From positions 163,170,004-163,234,003 of the forward strand of contig NC_068911.1 of NCBI RefSeq assembly GCF_023091745.1: a DNA stretch of 64,000 nt, written 5' to 3'. This document shows, in pieces, positions 48,342 through 59,051 of this stretch. This stretch comes from Budorcas taxicolor. Taxonomy: Eukaryota; Chordata; Mammalia; Artiodactyla; Bovidae. A model generated the notes under the pieces. The model searched no databases, was not told the DNA's origin, and worked only from the letters and a program-made list of their open reading frames with translations. Positions within the stretch are counted from its first letter, which is position 1, and each line of letters starts with the position of its first letter. The position numbers were made by a program, and so were the translations under genes.

Positions 48342-48808
48342 CAGTTCAGTTCAGTTGCTCAGTCATGTCCAACTCTTTGTGACCCTGTGGACTGCAGGAC
48401 ACCAGGCCTCCCTGTCCATCACCAACTCCCGGAATTTACTCAAACTCATGTCCATTGAGTTGGTGATGCCATTCAACCATCTCATCCTCTGTCGTCCCCT
48501 TCTCCTCCCACCTTCAATCTTTCCTAGCATCAGGGTCTTTTCAAATGAGTCAGTTCTTCAAATCAGGTGGCCAGAGTATTGAGGTTTCAGCCTCAGCATC
48601 AGTCCTTCCAGTGAATATTCAGAATTGATTTCCTTTAGGATGGACTGGTTGGATCTCCTTGCAGCTCAAGGGACTCTCAAGAGTCTTCTGCAACACCACA
48701 GTTTAAAAGCATCAATTCTTCAATGCTCAGCTTTCTTTATAGTCCAACTCTCACATCCATACATGACTACTGGAAAAACCATAGCTTTGACTAGACGGAC
48801 TTTTGTCT
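48342..48808 (-). mobile_element. BovB LINE 3' fragment
   Basis: BovB tail at 48342 (CAGTTCAGTTCAGTTGCTCA on +), then antisense of the RT C-terminal coding region, truncated near 48808 after ACTAGACGGAC. Confidence 0.9.
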
Positions 48809-48861
48809 GTTTAGGTACCTAAAAAAACGGGAGAAAATGACAGACATCTATAGGCAGGTTC

Positions 48862-49086
48862 AGGCTTCCCACTTGGCACTAGTGGTAAAAAACCTGTCTG
48901 CCAGTGCAAGAGACATAAGAGGCGTGGGTTTGATCCCTGCGTCAGAAAGATCCCCTGGAGGAGGGCATGGCAACCTACTCCAGTATTCTTGCCTGGAGAA
49001 TCCCAAGGACAGAGGAGCCTGGTGGGCTACAGTCCATAGAGTTGCAAAGAGTCAGATGCGACTGAAGTGACTTAGCATGCCCATAC
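48862..49086 (+). mobile_element. Bov-tA SINE
   Basis: Head GGCTTCCCACTTGGCACTAG, body ending AGTCAGATGCGACTGAAGTG and ACTTAGCATGC, the same 3' variant as the copy at 47.5 kb. Confidence 0.93.
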
Positions 49087-49200
49087 AGCCACGTTCAGTT
49101 TTGGAGAAGGCTGAAGAAAGTGTGGTTCATAGGTTACTTGAATGTACTATCAGTAGATAATTAAAAGAGAACAAAATTTATTTCTATCTTTTAGAACAGA

Positions 49201-49322
49201 GGAACTTCCCTGGTGGTTCAGTGGTTAAGGCTTTGCCTTCCAGTGCAGGGACTGTGGGTTCAGTCCCTGGTTAGGGAGCTAATATCTCTCACATGCCTGA
49301 CAGCCAAAAAACCAAAACATAA
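49201..49322 (+). mobile_element. CHR-type tRNA-derived SINE
   Basis: GGAACTTCCCTGGTGGTTCA, B-box-like GGGTTCAGTCCCTGG, and an A-rich end (AAAAAACCAAAACATAAAAC). Confidence 0.85.
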
Positions 49323-49956
49323 AACAGAAGCAATTATGTAACAAACCCAAAGTTTCTTAAATGGACCACATCAAAAGCTCTTTACTAAAAAAAAGAACAG
49401 AACTATGATATTTTCATTTGTGTAGCTGATTTCATATATTTTTCATAGAGTGTCAAATTCCAGCAACAATTTTTATTTCCACTGCAAAGGTGGGGATGCA
49501 TTGGGACCATCCAGTTCCTCCTCCTTTGTCTGCCCATCCTATTCCCCAGCCTGGACCCTGATCTTAATGTTCATTTGGGACTTTAGAGACATAAATTTAA
49601 AAGAAATGTGTGCCCTTGAGACTGGTTTTCAAGATTGCCGTTACTACCCCTAACCTAGCACAGGCCCCAGGGTGATCTCGGTGCTGGAAAGCTTTAATGT
49701 TTCCCTCACTCCCCTGCAGACTTGTCAGCCTTGTAACAAGTGGCCATTCTGAAACTCACTTCTTCATTTGTTGCTTCCTTGTGCAGCTTTCTGATCAAGA
49801 CAGTTTCACTATATGAAGTTAACAACCACCTATTTTGTTGAGCAAAGTACAGTGGTGGAACTCTGATCTCTGAACTATTGAGTCATGTGATACTTACTAC
49901 CTTGACTATCTATATAAAATTTTTCCCAAGTAGACCTTGTATAATAGGAGGAGATA

Positions 49957-50091
49957 GGGAATTCCCTGGTGGTCCAGTAGTTAGGACTCTGCACTTTCAC
50001 TACAAAGGGCCCAGGTTCAATCCCTGATTAGGGAGGTAAGATCCTGCAAGCCACAAGCTGTGCTGCCCTCCCCCCCTCCCCCCAAAAAAAG
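49957..50091 (+). mobile_element. CHR-type tRNA-derived SINE
   Basis: GGGAATTCCCTGGTGGTCCA, GGTTCAATCCCTGATTAGGG, ending in a C-rich stretch and A7. Confidence 0.85.
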
Positions 50092-50503
50092 AAGGATATG
50101 TCTACATGCCATTAAAGCTCAACTTCTTACAGAATTCTTTCATTTTTATTATAATAGCAGAATACAATTTCTCCTCCTTCCATCACTGTTAAAAGAAAGC
50201 TGCATGTATTGTTTACAATACGAGCATCCTATTTGAAGCTGCTTGCTCCCTTTGGATGGGAATCAGATCCCTGAACAATGTAAGCATATAGCAAGGCTTT
50301 GTTTTCATACCTGAGTCAGCATCGTTCTGAGAATTAGAAATCACTGAGATTATGTGCAGTTTAGGTTTCGCTTTGTCAGCACATTATTCATGTCAAAAAT
50401 ATTTCACTGCTAGAACTTGGAATTATAAAGGAAAAAATAAAATGCAATGTCTGTGAATGTTTTAAAGTCAGATACTCAGTCATAATTATAAATACGCAGA
50501 CCC

Positions 50504-51299
50504 ATGATTTGAGTTTATCTGGGAGGGTGGATGGGCATTGGGTATTTAATCAGTATGTTGATTGAGTTTATCTGGGAATGTGGTGGGCTTCCCTGGTGGC
50601 TCAGAGGTTAAAGCGTCTGCCTCCAATGCGGGAGACCTGGGTTCGATCCCTGGGTCGGGAAGATCCCCTGGAGAAGGAAATGGCAACCCACTCCTATTCT
50701 TGCCTGGAGAATCCCCTGGACGGAGGAGCCTGGTAGGCTACAGTCCATGGGGTCGCAAAGAGTCAGACATGACTGAGCGACTTCACCTCACCTGCCATTG
50801 AGTATTTAGTCAGTAACTTGATTTGAGTTTATTTGGGAGCATGAATGGTCATTGGGTATTTAGTCAGTACCTTGATTTGAGTTCTGTTTGGGAGCATGGG
50901 GGGGCATGGGTGTTTAGTCAGTACCTTGATTTGAATTTATCTGGGAGTGTGGACAGGCATTGGGTATTTAGTCAGTACCTTGACCTGAGTTTATCTGGGA
51001 GCATGGCCGGGCATTGGGTGTTTAGTCAGTACCTCGATTTGAGTTTATCTGGAAGCATGGATGGGCATTGGGTGTTTAGTCAGTACCTTGATTTGAGTTT
51101 ATCTGGGAGCGTGGATGGGCATTGGGTATTTAGTCAGTACCTTGATTTGAGTTTATCTGGGAGCATGGATGGGCATTGGGTATTTAGTCAGTACCTTGAT
51201 TTGAGTTTATCTGGGAGTGTGGACAGGCATTGGGTGTTTAGTCAGTACCTTGGTTTGCATTTATCTGGGAGTGTGGACAGGCATTGGGTATTTAGTCAG
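50504..51299 (+). repeat. 54-bp minisatellite (VNTR), about 11 units, beside CAB39 exon 4
   Basis: The unit begins TTGATTTGAGTTTATCTGGG and ends TATTTAGTCAGTACC. Units lie at 50504-50557 and 50558-50583 (interrupted by a SINE; its tail is at 50793-50817). Eight full 54-bp units then follow without indels from 50818 to 51249, and a partial unit ends at 51299. Unit variants differ mainly at GCATGGATGG versus GTGTGGACAG and at GGTATTT versus GGTGTTT. Because 54 is a multiple of 3, every frame lacking a stop stays open, which explains a 206-codon frame with an 18-residue period; that frame is not the CAB39 frame. The array ends 29 bp before the exon at 51329. Confidence 0.97.
50584..50792 (+). 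mobile_element. Bov-tA SINE inside the minisatellite
   Basis: Head GGGCTTCCCTGGTGGCTCAG, GGTTCGATCCCTGGG and tail GACTGAGCGACTTCACCTCA. It sits inside one 54-bp unit, whose front (50558-50583) and back (50793-50817) parts flank it. I see no clear target-site duplication; three bases of the unit appear to be missing at the junction. Confidence 0.95.
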
Positions 51300-51328
51300 G
51301 CATTTTGCTATTTTTGTTTCCCTAATAG
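51300..51328 (+). promoter_or_regulatory. CAB39: CAB39 exon 4 splice acceptor region
   Basis: The 29 bases between minisatellite and exon hold the whole polypyrimidine tract (TATTTTTGTTTCCC) and the acceptor AATAG. A branch-point adenosine at a normal distance would fall in the last minisatellite unit or in GCATTTTGC. Confidence 0.75.
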
Positions 51329-51447
51329 GGCAAGAAAGACGTGGCTCAAATTTTCAACAATATTCTCAGAAGACAAATCGGTACAAGAACTCCTACTGTT
51401 GAATACATCTGCACCCAGCAGAATATTTTGTTCATGTTGTTGAAAGG
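51329..51447 (+). CDS. CAB39: CAB39 coding exon 3 (exon 4 of the gene), residues 94-133
   Basis: This 119-bp exon encodes [19 protein letters not shown] through NILFMLLK plus two bases of a split glycine codon. The acceptor is AATAG at 51324-51328. The donor is GTATGT at 51448, so the intron follows in phase 2 and the glycine codon is completed by the first base of the next exon. The acceptor sits only 29 bp after the end of a 54-bp minisatellite, so the branch point probably lies in the last, partial repeat unit. The long repeat-encoded open frame through this exon is in a different frame and is not CAB39. No lesions are seen. Confidence 0.96.
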
Positions 51448-51448
51448 G

Positions 51449-52790
51449 TATGTATAATGTAATAAAATTGATATTTTTGACTTTAAAAATAAAAAGGGAA
51501 AGATGATTGTGGGCAAAAGCAGGATGGTGAATGTGGGAAAGCATTTTCTCTGTAGTTCCATCACCTCCTTTTCAGGTAGTTCTTGATTACGTTTCCCCCC
51601 TTAAAATTCAGCCTGTAAACTAAACAGAATTTGAAGATACCCAGGGGATTTTAAAGTTAGTGAATTATGAGCCTTAAAATCTCAAACCTCAAGAAAAAAA
51701 TAAGTCCTCTGTGGTCTTGTTTCTGTTCTCTAAGATGTAAAAACCTTAATTGTGTAAAATACCAGCTAAATAAGTCAAATACCTAAAGACCTCTTCTTTG
51801 GACATACGCGCGCACTGTCTGGCAGTAAAGGCTGCCCAGTAAATGGAGCGTGGGTGCTGTAGCACTTAGCCTTGTTCAGTCAGCAGCAACAGAGTACATG
51901 TTCATGCTGTGCTTCCCTGTGCTTCTCACCTGTGTGTGTCCACCCACTAACCCACTTAGTTTGGTAATCCACAATGCATCTTCCTGGCATTCTGCTGAGC
52001 TAAACAATCATTTATCTTTGGATAGATGTCAGTTTCCAAAAATTAAAAAACCAAAAGAGCCTTAAAATTACAACATTTTTAAAAAATCCTCTTCTCCCTC
52101 ATCACTGATTGGCAAGGTAGCCTCCTGTTGTTTCACACCAGGGTTGTTTGCCAGCTCTGGGTACGTGTGCATTGGCGGGGTTCTGTTAAATTGGTGGGCA
52201 AGCGTTTTATTGGCATGACTGTTGGCATGAATCAGCTTGCTGTCCTGCCTCAGCCCTATAGCTTGCCTCACTCTGATTCATATCTCTCTGTGGTTTAACA
52301 CTTCCTCCAAGTTCAGACTTGTTTAGACAGAGCATGCGTCAGTGCCTGTGTTGGATGCCAGCATTCCATTTCCTTCTTTCTAGTTCTAACTGTCCATGAT
52401 GCTTCTTCAGATGTTGCTGTACGGAATTTTTGGCATCCAGTATTTTGTTGTATCAATCCAGAGCTGCCTGTATGAACATGTAGTGAGTAGTCTGAAATTT
52501 TGGTGTTCTTGGGGCAGCTTCCGGATGCCTTTGTATATTTTTAAAGCCAGTATTCCTTTTTTCATAGAAAGCAGTGATTATTAAAATCTGTGAATTAGTT
52601 AGCTGCGCCTGTGTTTACTGTCAAGTGGCCAGGGTTATGAGAGGAACATTGCTGAATGTCATGTAAGACTTCTGAGGCACTATTTAAAGAAAGGTTTAAA
52701 GCTCTCAACTGAGCTGGCCAGAGCAGAAACCTCAGCTTAGGGAGGTGAGGAGAAGCAGCATGGAGAAGCCACTGGTGTTGGGACCCCACT
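51449..52790. other. No recognised feature
   Basis: About 1.3 kb of intron after the exon 4 donor. Nothing I can name. Open frames are short and without motifs. Confidence 0.4.
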
Positions 52791-52794
52791 CCAC

Positions 52795-53519
52795 CACCCC
52801 TTTTAGTTTTTACTGTGGAAAACATACATAAGACTGGGGAATAATATAGCAAGCCCTTTCCTAGCCATGACCAGGTTTCAGCAGTTACTAACATCTTGTT
52901 GATATTTAACAAATTATTAACATTCCTGTTTCATTTATTTCTTGCCTCCTGTTTCTCCTGCTCACGTACAACATCATTTCCATATCATAATCATAATATC
53001 ACTTAAAAACCTAAGCATAAAATAATACCCTGTAAATGTTCAGATTTCCTTGATTTCCACCAAAAATGTTGTTTTTCAGGTTGTTCAAATCAGTCTTCAA
53101 GCATAGTCCACAAACTGAATTTGGTTGATATGACTCTTTTTTTTTTTTTAATATGAGTCTTAATCGCTTTTAATCTGTAATAGTTCTTGCCCTCTTCTTT
53201 TAATACTATTATTTGTTGAAGCAACTGGGCCATTTGTTTTGTAGAAAAATCTCATGTTTGGTGTTTCATGCTGTGGTTTCACACATAACCATATTCCTCT
53301 ATCCTCTGTTCTTTTGCATTTGGTTAGATTCAGCCTCAGTTGAGGGGGTGGGAACAGGAATTCTTCATGGATGGGGCTGTGTGCTTCTGTTGGGCAGTGC
53401 TGGTTGTCTTTCTTCTGCTGATGTTAGATTGATCAGTGGATGCAGATGATGTCAGCCTGTCCATTATAAAGTTCTCCATCAACCCTGTACCTAATGGTTT
53501 TACTATCCATTTAGGATCA
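52795..53519. mobile_element. Old L1-type 3' region, left part
   Basis: CAGCAGTTACTAACATCTTG, TTCAGATTTCCTTGATTTCC and AGTTCTCCATCAACCCTGTA are landmarks shared with 13135-14125. The copy is split by BovB and resumes at 54393. Confidence 0.5.
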
Positions 53520-54388
53520 TTCAGTTCAATTCAGTCACTCAGTTGTGTCTGACTCTTTGCGACCCCATGAACCGCAGCATACCAGGCCTCCCTGTCCATC
53601 ACCAACTCCCGGAGTTCACCCAAACTCATGTTCATTGAGTCAGTGATGCCATCCAACCATCTCATCCTCTGTCGTCCCCTTCTCCTCCTGCCTTCAGTCT
53701 TTCCCAGCATCAGGGTCTTTGCAAGTGAGTCAGCTCTTTGCATCAGGTGGCCAAAGTATTGGAGTTTCAGCTTCAACATCAGTCCTTCCAATGAACACCA
53801 AGGACTGATCTCCTTTAGGATGGACTGGTTGGATCTCCTTGCAGTCCAAGGGACTCTCAAGAGTCTTCTCCAACACCACAGTTCAAAAGCATCAATTCTC
53901 CTGCGCTCAGCTTTCTTTATAGTCTAACTCTTACATCCATACGTGACTATTGGAAAAACCATAGCTTTGACTAGAAGGACCTTTGTTGGGAAAGTAATGT
54001 CTCTGCTTTTTAATATGCTATCTAGGTTGGTCATAACCTTCCTTCCAAGGAATAAGTGTCTTTTAATTTCATTGCTGCAGTCACCATCTGCAATGATTTT
54101 GGAGCCCCCAAAAATAAAGTCAGCCACTGTTTTCCACTATTTCCCCATCTATTTGCCATGAAATGATGGGACCAGATGCCATGATCTTCGTTTTCTGAAT
54201 GTTGAGCTTTAAGCCAACTTTTTCACTCTCCTCTTTCACTTTCATCAAGAGGCTCTTTATTTCTTTTTCACTTTCTGCCATAAGGGTGGTGTCATATGAA
54301 TTACTGAAGTTATTGATATTTCTCCCGGCAATCTTGATTCCAGCTTGTGCTTCATCCAGCCCACTGTTTCTCATGATGTACTCTGTTG
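53520..54388 (-). mobile_element. BovB LINE, 3' 0.87 kb, in old L1
   Basis: Reverse complement encodes an RT C-terminal region: QAGIKIAGRNINN, then a destroyed YADD box (SYDTT in its place), KVGLKLNIQKTKIM and [13 protein letters not shown], with the BovB tail at 53520. Very similar to the copy at 26288-26982. Confidence 0.92.
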
Positions 54389-54392
54389 TCTA

Positions 54393-54846
54393 GGTTCAAA
54401 ATGATGATTTCCTAATTCTCTTATTCCTTCTCTATATATCAAGTGTTTCATGACTTCTGTAGGAAAGACAGAATACATGCTTGCCTTTTTTCTACATTAT
54501 CATTTTTTTAGTATAATCAGTTGATGCCCTAGCCACTTTCTTAAGTCAGCAATGAGTATGTTATTGTTTTAAGCATCATTATGCATTTAAGCATCAAACC
54601 TGAAGTTTTAATCAGATTTTAAAATATGTTTGTGTCTCAAACCCTTTCAGTCATTATGACCATGTTTTTATGTCCAGATTGCCCCATCTTGGGCACTCCT
54701 TCAGACTGGCTTCTGTGTCCTATTGGCAAGACCCCCTTAGTCTTTGATAGCTTCCTTGCTGTCTGGCACAAGACATCCAGTGCTCATTTCGTATGCGTTT
54801 CTTCCTCAGACCTAGAAACAGGCATTTCTTCCAGTAATTTTTTTTT
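54393..54846. mobile_element. Old L1-type 3' region, right part
   Basis: Continues after the BovB: AGGTTCAAAATGATGATTTC, then CTTGCTGTCTGGCACAAGAC and CCTAGAAACAGGCATTTCTT. Confidence 0.5.
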
Positions 54847-54848
54847 TC

Positions 54849-54926
54849 CAATTCAGGAGCTTAAAATGATTCTTCTTGCTAATTACACAGACTCACGTCT
54901 GGACTTCCCCACGTCACAGCAGCGCC
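54849..54926 (-). repeat. Inverted duplication, left arm
   Basis: The reverse complement matches 55845-55923 at about 90% by eye, sharing AGAATCATTTTAAGCTCCTG and CCAGACGTGAGTC. It lies in an otherwise L1-derived stretch but is not part of the usual L1 text. Family unknown. Confidence 0.8.
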
Positions 54927-54963
54927 CTCTGATTTTTCTGTTTTTTGGTTTTTTTTTTTTTCC

Positions 54964-55080
54964 AGAAATTCCCTGGAGGTTCAGTGGTTAGGACTCAGCA
55001 CTGCTGAGGCCCGTGTTCAGTCCCTGGTCAGGGAACTAATGAAAACCATGCAGCACAGCCAAAAAGGAAAAAAAAAAAGA
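54964..55080 (+). mobile_element. CHR-type tRNA-derived SINE
   Basis: AAATTCCCTGGAGGTTCAGT, GTGTTCAGTCCCTGGTCAGG and an A-rich tail (55067-55078). Confidence 0.85.
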
Positions 55081-55844
55081 AGAAAGAAAATTTCCTTCAC
55101 TTGTTTATTAATTAGTTCAGACTGTTTTCAACACAATGTGATTATCCACTCAGGCTACAAGTATTCTGATGTTAGACATTTTGAGGAGTGACGCTGCTGG
55201 TATTAGTGTGCCTTTGGAAAAAACCGTGTTACTTGTGTTAGCCTGCATCTGGAGGCAGTCATTTTTTCACTGGCGATTTAAATGTTAATGTGCTCTCCTG
55301 CCTAGTGCTAACAGGTTGTACAGCATAACTGTTCGCCTTGTACTCGGTGGTTTATGGTTTAATCGTTTAAGGCCAGCTTGACAAACGGCCATCAAAACCT
55401 GCCCGACTTGTTGTACCAAATTGTCTCGCCCTCGTCTTTCTAGTCTCCTGCCTGTTTGAGAGTGGCAGGGAGGAAGCTGTGTGCGCGGCCATTTTGTGAG
55501 CAGACGTTTTAGTCACCTCGGAGCCTGTCACCGTTCTAGCTGCCATGCCGCCAGTGGCACAGAGGAGTGTGGTTTTGGTGGTGGTGAGGGCGTGTGATGA
55601 ACACGTGTACAGCAGGAGGACACTCCTACCAGAGAACACTCGCAGAGGGTTTCAGGGGTGAAATGCGGTCAGTCAGGAAGGCAGGGCTTGCCAGCAGAGG
55701 TGGACGTAGGCTTGAGGCTCCAGATGGTTTCAGATTTGCACAGGCAGAAACAAGAGAGTTAGAGAGGGGCAGAATGAGCACAGTGACTGGCAGCGGTGGG
55801 GGGATCGGAAGGTCTTGTGGCGTAGTGGGGATGGTGGCGCACCA

Positions 55845-55923
55845 GCGGCGTTGCTGTGACGGGAAGCCCAGACGTGAGTCCGTGTGATTAGCAGGAAGAA
55901 TCATTTTAAGCTCCTGAGTTGGG
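55845..55923 (+). repeat. Inverted duplication, right arm
   Basis: Partner of 54849-54926, about 920 bp away in inverted orientation. A Bov-A-like fragment follows directly. Confidence 0.8.
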
Positions 55924-56019
55924 AAAGGCTGCTGATGCGCTTGGATGGAGGAGTCTGGTGGGCTGCAGTCTGTGAGGTCCCTGAGAGCCTGACACGACGG
56001 GGCCACTTCACTTTCACTG
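55924..56019 (+). mobile_element. Bov-A fragment
   Basis: GGATGGAGGAGTCTGGTGGG, CTGCAGTCTGTGAGGTCCC and CCACTTCACTTTCACT are the 3' half of a diverged Bov-A/Bov-tA. Confidence 0.75.
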
Positions 56020-57616
56020 ATAGACTAGTCGGATAGATTTGTTAAGGCAGAGTTTGAACAGAGATACTGATTAGGGGCACTCAGGTGACCAGGGATGACT
56101 TCATGCAGCACTGGATACAAGAAAATAAAACTGAAATACTGCAGAGGAGCATTAGAAAGGAGTGCTGACGCTGAAGATGGGAAGACTGGGAGTGGACAAA
56201 GAGGGCAGTGTTCAGATCTGTGCGGTTCAACACCGTTCTTACTGACAGCATGCAGTTACTTATTTTAAACTTAAATGACATTTAAAATTCAGTCCCTCAG
56301 TCGTAGTAGCCATATGTCAAGTGCTCAGTAAACGGCAAAGATAGAGAACATTTCCATTATCAAAGAAAGTTCTGTAAGACCTGTTTTAGACCCGGATGTC
56401 TGAAGCAAAATAGTGATGCTATATTAGACACATCAAGTTTATGGAATTGTCCAAAAGCAACAGAAAATAACTTCACTACAGTTCAGGGTGGATCTGGGCT
56501 GGGGCAGTTTGGGAGCCATGGTGGGAACTGTGAGATCTTAGGGGTCAGAGCAATGGAAGAAAGACTTCAGCCAGGCAAGAAATAAGAACAGAGGAGGTAG
56601 AAAGGAGAACTGGGGGTCTTGCTTTCATTTTTTAAAGAAAGAGATGCAGAGGTCTGCATTGTCCAGAAATTAAAAGCAGAATTTGTATTAGAAGATCATT
56701 TGTTTTAGCCACGAGGTCTTTGGATTCAGTGGCAGGAAACTGAAGGTGGCTGTGAGTGGGGAAGGAGATTCAGCCTGAGTGTGCAAGTGTGAGAGGAAGT
56801 GGAGTGACGGGGTGACGTGTGTGAGCAGATGGCAGACAGAGTCCAGTCCGAGAGGTTTGGTGCACATCAGAATGGAGAAGGCTGCTGTGTTGAGAGGAGA
56901 ACGAGATTCTCTTGCTGATCAGGGGGAGGAAGAGGCAAAGGACCTTGAGATGGAGTGGAGGAAGTCTGTGTGGAGAGCCGAGGAGGGGTACGTGGAGCCC
57001 GTGTCCACTTGGGAGCCCTCAGGCCCCATGACAAGGCGCTTGGTGACATCCTCAAGACCAGGCTTTCGGCTCTAGCGTTTATGTGTTGCCAGCAGTCTTA
57101 GAAGCTCTGGCCTTTATGTGTTGCCAACAGTCTTGGAAGTACTATTTTGAGTATTAAATTGAAACAATGAAGTGTAAATGCTGTATAATTTGATAGACCC
57201 ATTTAGATACTGTGACTTTAGGAAACTTACGTTTCTATTGTTTTTCGATTCAGTGTTTGGTTTTTCTGAAATGTTGAGAGCACCTCAGGTGAACTAAACC
57301 CTCTTTGGAGGTGTGACCCTGAATACCTCCCTTCAAGTCTTTTAACTGAAGGAATGAGCTTTTACCCACATACTCACTGTCAAGGCTGTCGCTTTTCTTG
57401 GTGTTGAAGCGGTCACCACCCACTGACGCATGTGTGCCCTCCAGACTCACCCCTCTGAGCACATACTCTTCGCTGAGAGAGATGCACCTTGTAACCTTCT
57501 CTGTCACTTAGTTCGAACATGTCTGAAACTTCCTGTTCTAGATACTGGAACTGTTGGGAGTTTGAAAAGAGCAGTGATGGGGGGAAAGCAGTCATATTTG
57601 TCTTTTCTTTTTGCAG
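56020..57616. other. Mostly unrecognised; 36-bp tandem duplication near 57074
   Basis: The purine-rich part 56500-57000 resembles the old unnamed repeat. At about 57076-57146 a 36-bp unit beginning TTTATGTGTTGCCA occurs twice with a few changes. No gene apart from the exon that follows. Confidence 0.45.
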
Positions 57617-57785
57617 GTATGAATCTCCAGAAATAGCCCTAAATTGTGGAATAATGTTAAGAGAATGCATCAGACATGAACCACTTGCAAAAATCATTTT
57701 GTGGTCGGAACAGTTTTATGATTTCTTCAGATATGTTGAAATGTCAACATTTGACATAGCTTCAGATGCATTTGCCACATTCAAG
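57617..57785 (+). CDS. CAB39: CAB39 coding exon 4 (exon 5 of the gene), residues 133/134-189
   Basis: This 169-bp exon starts with the last base of the split glycine codon and then encodes [20 protein letters not shown] through [12 protein letters not shown]. These are helices of the armadillo-like repeats and include the [12 protein letters not shown] segment typical of MO25 proteins. The acceptor is CAG at 57614-57616 and the donor GTAACA at 57786 (phase 0). CAB39L differs at YEAPQIALRCG and LFSNQFRDFFK, so this is CAB39. The next exon, which should begin DLLTRHK, was not found before base 64000. Read-through would add only seven codons. Confidence 0.97.
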
Positions 57786-58518
57786 GTAACAAAAACTGTA
57801 GAATTCTAAATAGATATACAAGTGAGATTAACAGGTGTGCTGTTCTTTCCTAAACGTTCTGTACCCTCCAGAGCTACACATGGCTGCCCTCTAGTGGGAA
57901 GACAGCAGACGTATTTTATATGTGTGTTTGTGACTCAGGTATGTGCAGTAGAGTCACAGCTCTGATAGGTTGGAAAAGGTAAGACTCTCAAGTCTGTCTA
58001 GAAGGCATAAGTCCTGTATGGTCAAAGGTACACTTTATGTTAACTTCCCCATCAAATACAGTATATAGATACACAGTGCATGTGAAAACCAGACTGTCTC
58101 CTGTGTTGGAACATAGTGCAGCAGTTTCTTTTTAAGCGTCAGAGTAGTTGGCTTCCATCCAGGGCTGTAGCAGTTTGGATTACACATATCTTCAAATAGT
58201 AGATCCACCTTCAGGACAGATGACCCTGTTGTGAACAGGCCCAAGGGCACAGCGAGCTGCTCTCACCCGTCTCATGCTCGGAACAGAGCTGTTTATTAAA
58301 CACAGGGTGCAGGGGTGCAGAATCGCCAGCAGTGTGCCTCCCCCCCCCGCCTTACCCCTCTGTTGTGTGTTTGTATAAATTAAAGACACATGATATGGCA
58401 TCAGTGTACGGCATGCACATTTTGTTTTGAATTGCAAGGTTCTGGGCTGTTTAAGGTATGTGAATAAAGCAGTGATGCTTATTAGTGCTTTTCACAGTGA
58501 GAGCAAGCCTTTATATGC

Positions 58519-58660
58519 TGCTGTTGTTCAGTCACTAAGTCGTGTCCAACTCTTTGTCACCCGATGAACTGCAGCACACCAGGCTTCCCACCCTTCTCTA
58601 TCTCCCGAGTTGGCGCAGACTATGTCCATTGAGTCAGTGATGTCACTATCTCATCCTCTG
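58519..58660 (-). mobile_element. BovB/Bov-A 3' fragment, about 140 bp
   Basis: GCTGTTGTTCAGTCACTAAG on the + strand is the antisense BovB tail. The copy ends after TCTCATCCTCTG. Flanked by TTATATG at 58511-58517 and 58661-58667. Confidence 0.82.
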
Positions 58661-59051
58661 TTATATGTTAACATTCCCTTATATAAAATGTCTGACCTCC
58701 TGAGTATTTAGAACTGCAATTTCAATATTTTCAGAATTTAATAATCCAACATAGACTACTGTGCTTGCAAACCATAAACACTGTCACCGTGAGAAACAGC
58801 CACTATTATTGTAAACATTCAGTTTCATGTGTAAAGACCCATCTAGACTATGAGCACATGCCTTGGTCCTTGAATAAAATGTGTTTCTCCAGTAGAAGGA
58901 ACACCCTTAAAATAGGGCGAAAGCCTGGAAGCCTGGGGCTTCACACTGAATGAGAGTAAGGTAATAATGTGAAAGGTACCTAGGGTATATTCAAGATGTC
59001 AGAAACCTTTAGGTATGACCTCAGTTATTTATATGTTAATGTACAAAGCAA

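Larger units (their letters stand above)
47171..51328 (+). other. CAB39: CAB39 intron 3 (about 4.2 kb)
   Basis: Donor GTAAGA at 47171, acceptor TAATAG at 51323-51328. It contains two Bov-tA copies in opposite orientations (47549-47772 and 48862-49086), an antisense BovB, two CHR-type SINEs and, against its 3' end, a 54-bp minisatellite with a Bov-tA inside. The stretches 47784-48341, 49323-49956 and 50092-50503 show nothing I recognise. Confidence 0.92.
51448..57616 (+). other. CAB39: CAB39 intron 4 (about 6.2 kb)
   Basis: Donor GTATGT at 51448; acceptor TTTGCAG at 57610-57616 after a T-rich tract. It holds an old L1 split by an antisense BovB, a CHR-type SINE, a short inverted duplication and a Bov-A fragment. 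I recognise nothing in 51449-52790 or in most of 56020-57616, apart from a 36-bp-period duplication near 57074. Confidence 0.92.

Noticed and set aside
50504..51299. CRISPR-like regular repeats
   Set aside because: Units are head-to-tail without spacers, in a mammalian intron; it is a minisatellite.
50823..51443. A 206-codon + strand open frame with an 18-residue repeat, running into CAB39 exon 4
   Set aside because: It is produced by the 54-bp tandem array, whose length is a multiple of three, and it enters the exon in a frame other than that of CAB39.
51329..51448. Exon 4 ending at 51448 in phase 0
   Set aside because: That would leave TA as the first intron bases. Ending at 51447 gives a GTATGT donor and the next exon supplies the missing G.
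54626..54991. 121-codon + strand frame
   Set aside because: Covers the end of an old L1, the left arm of an inverted duplication and a SINE head; a shared peptide with the minus frame at 55626-56006 comes from that inverted duplication.
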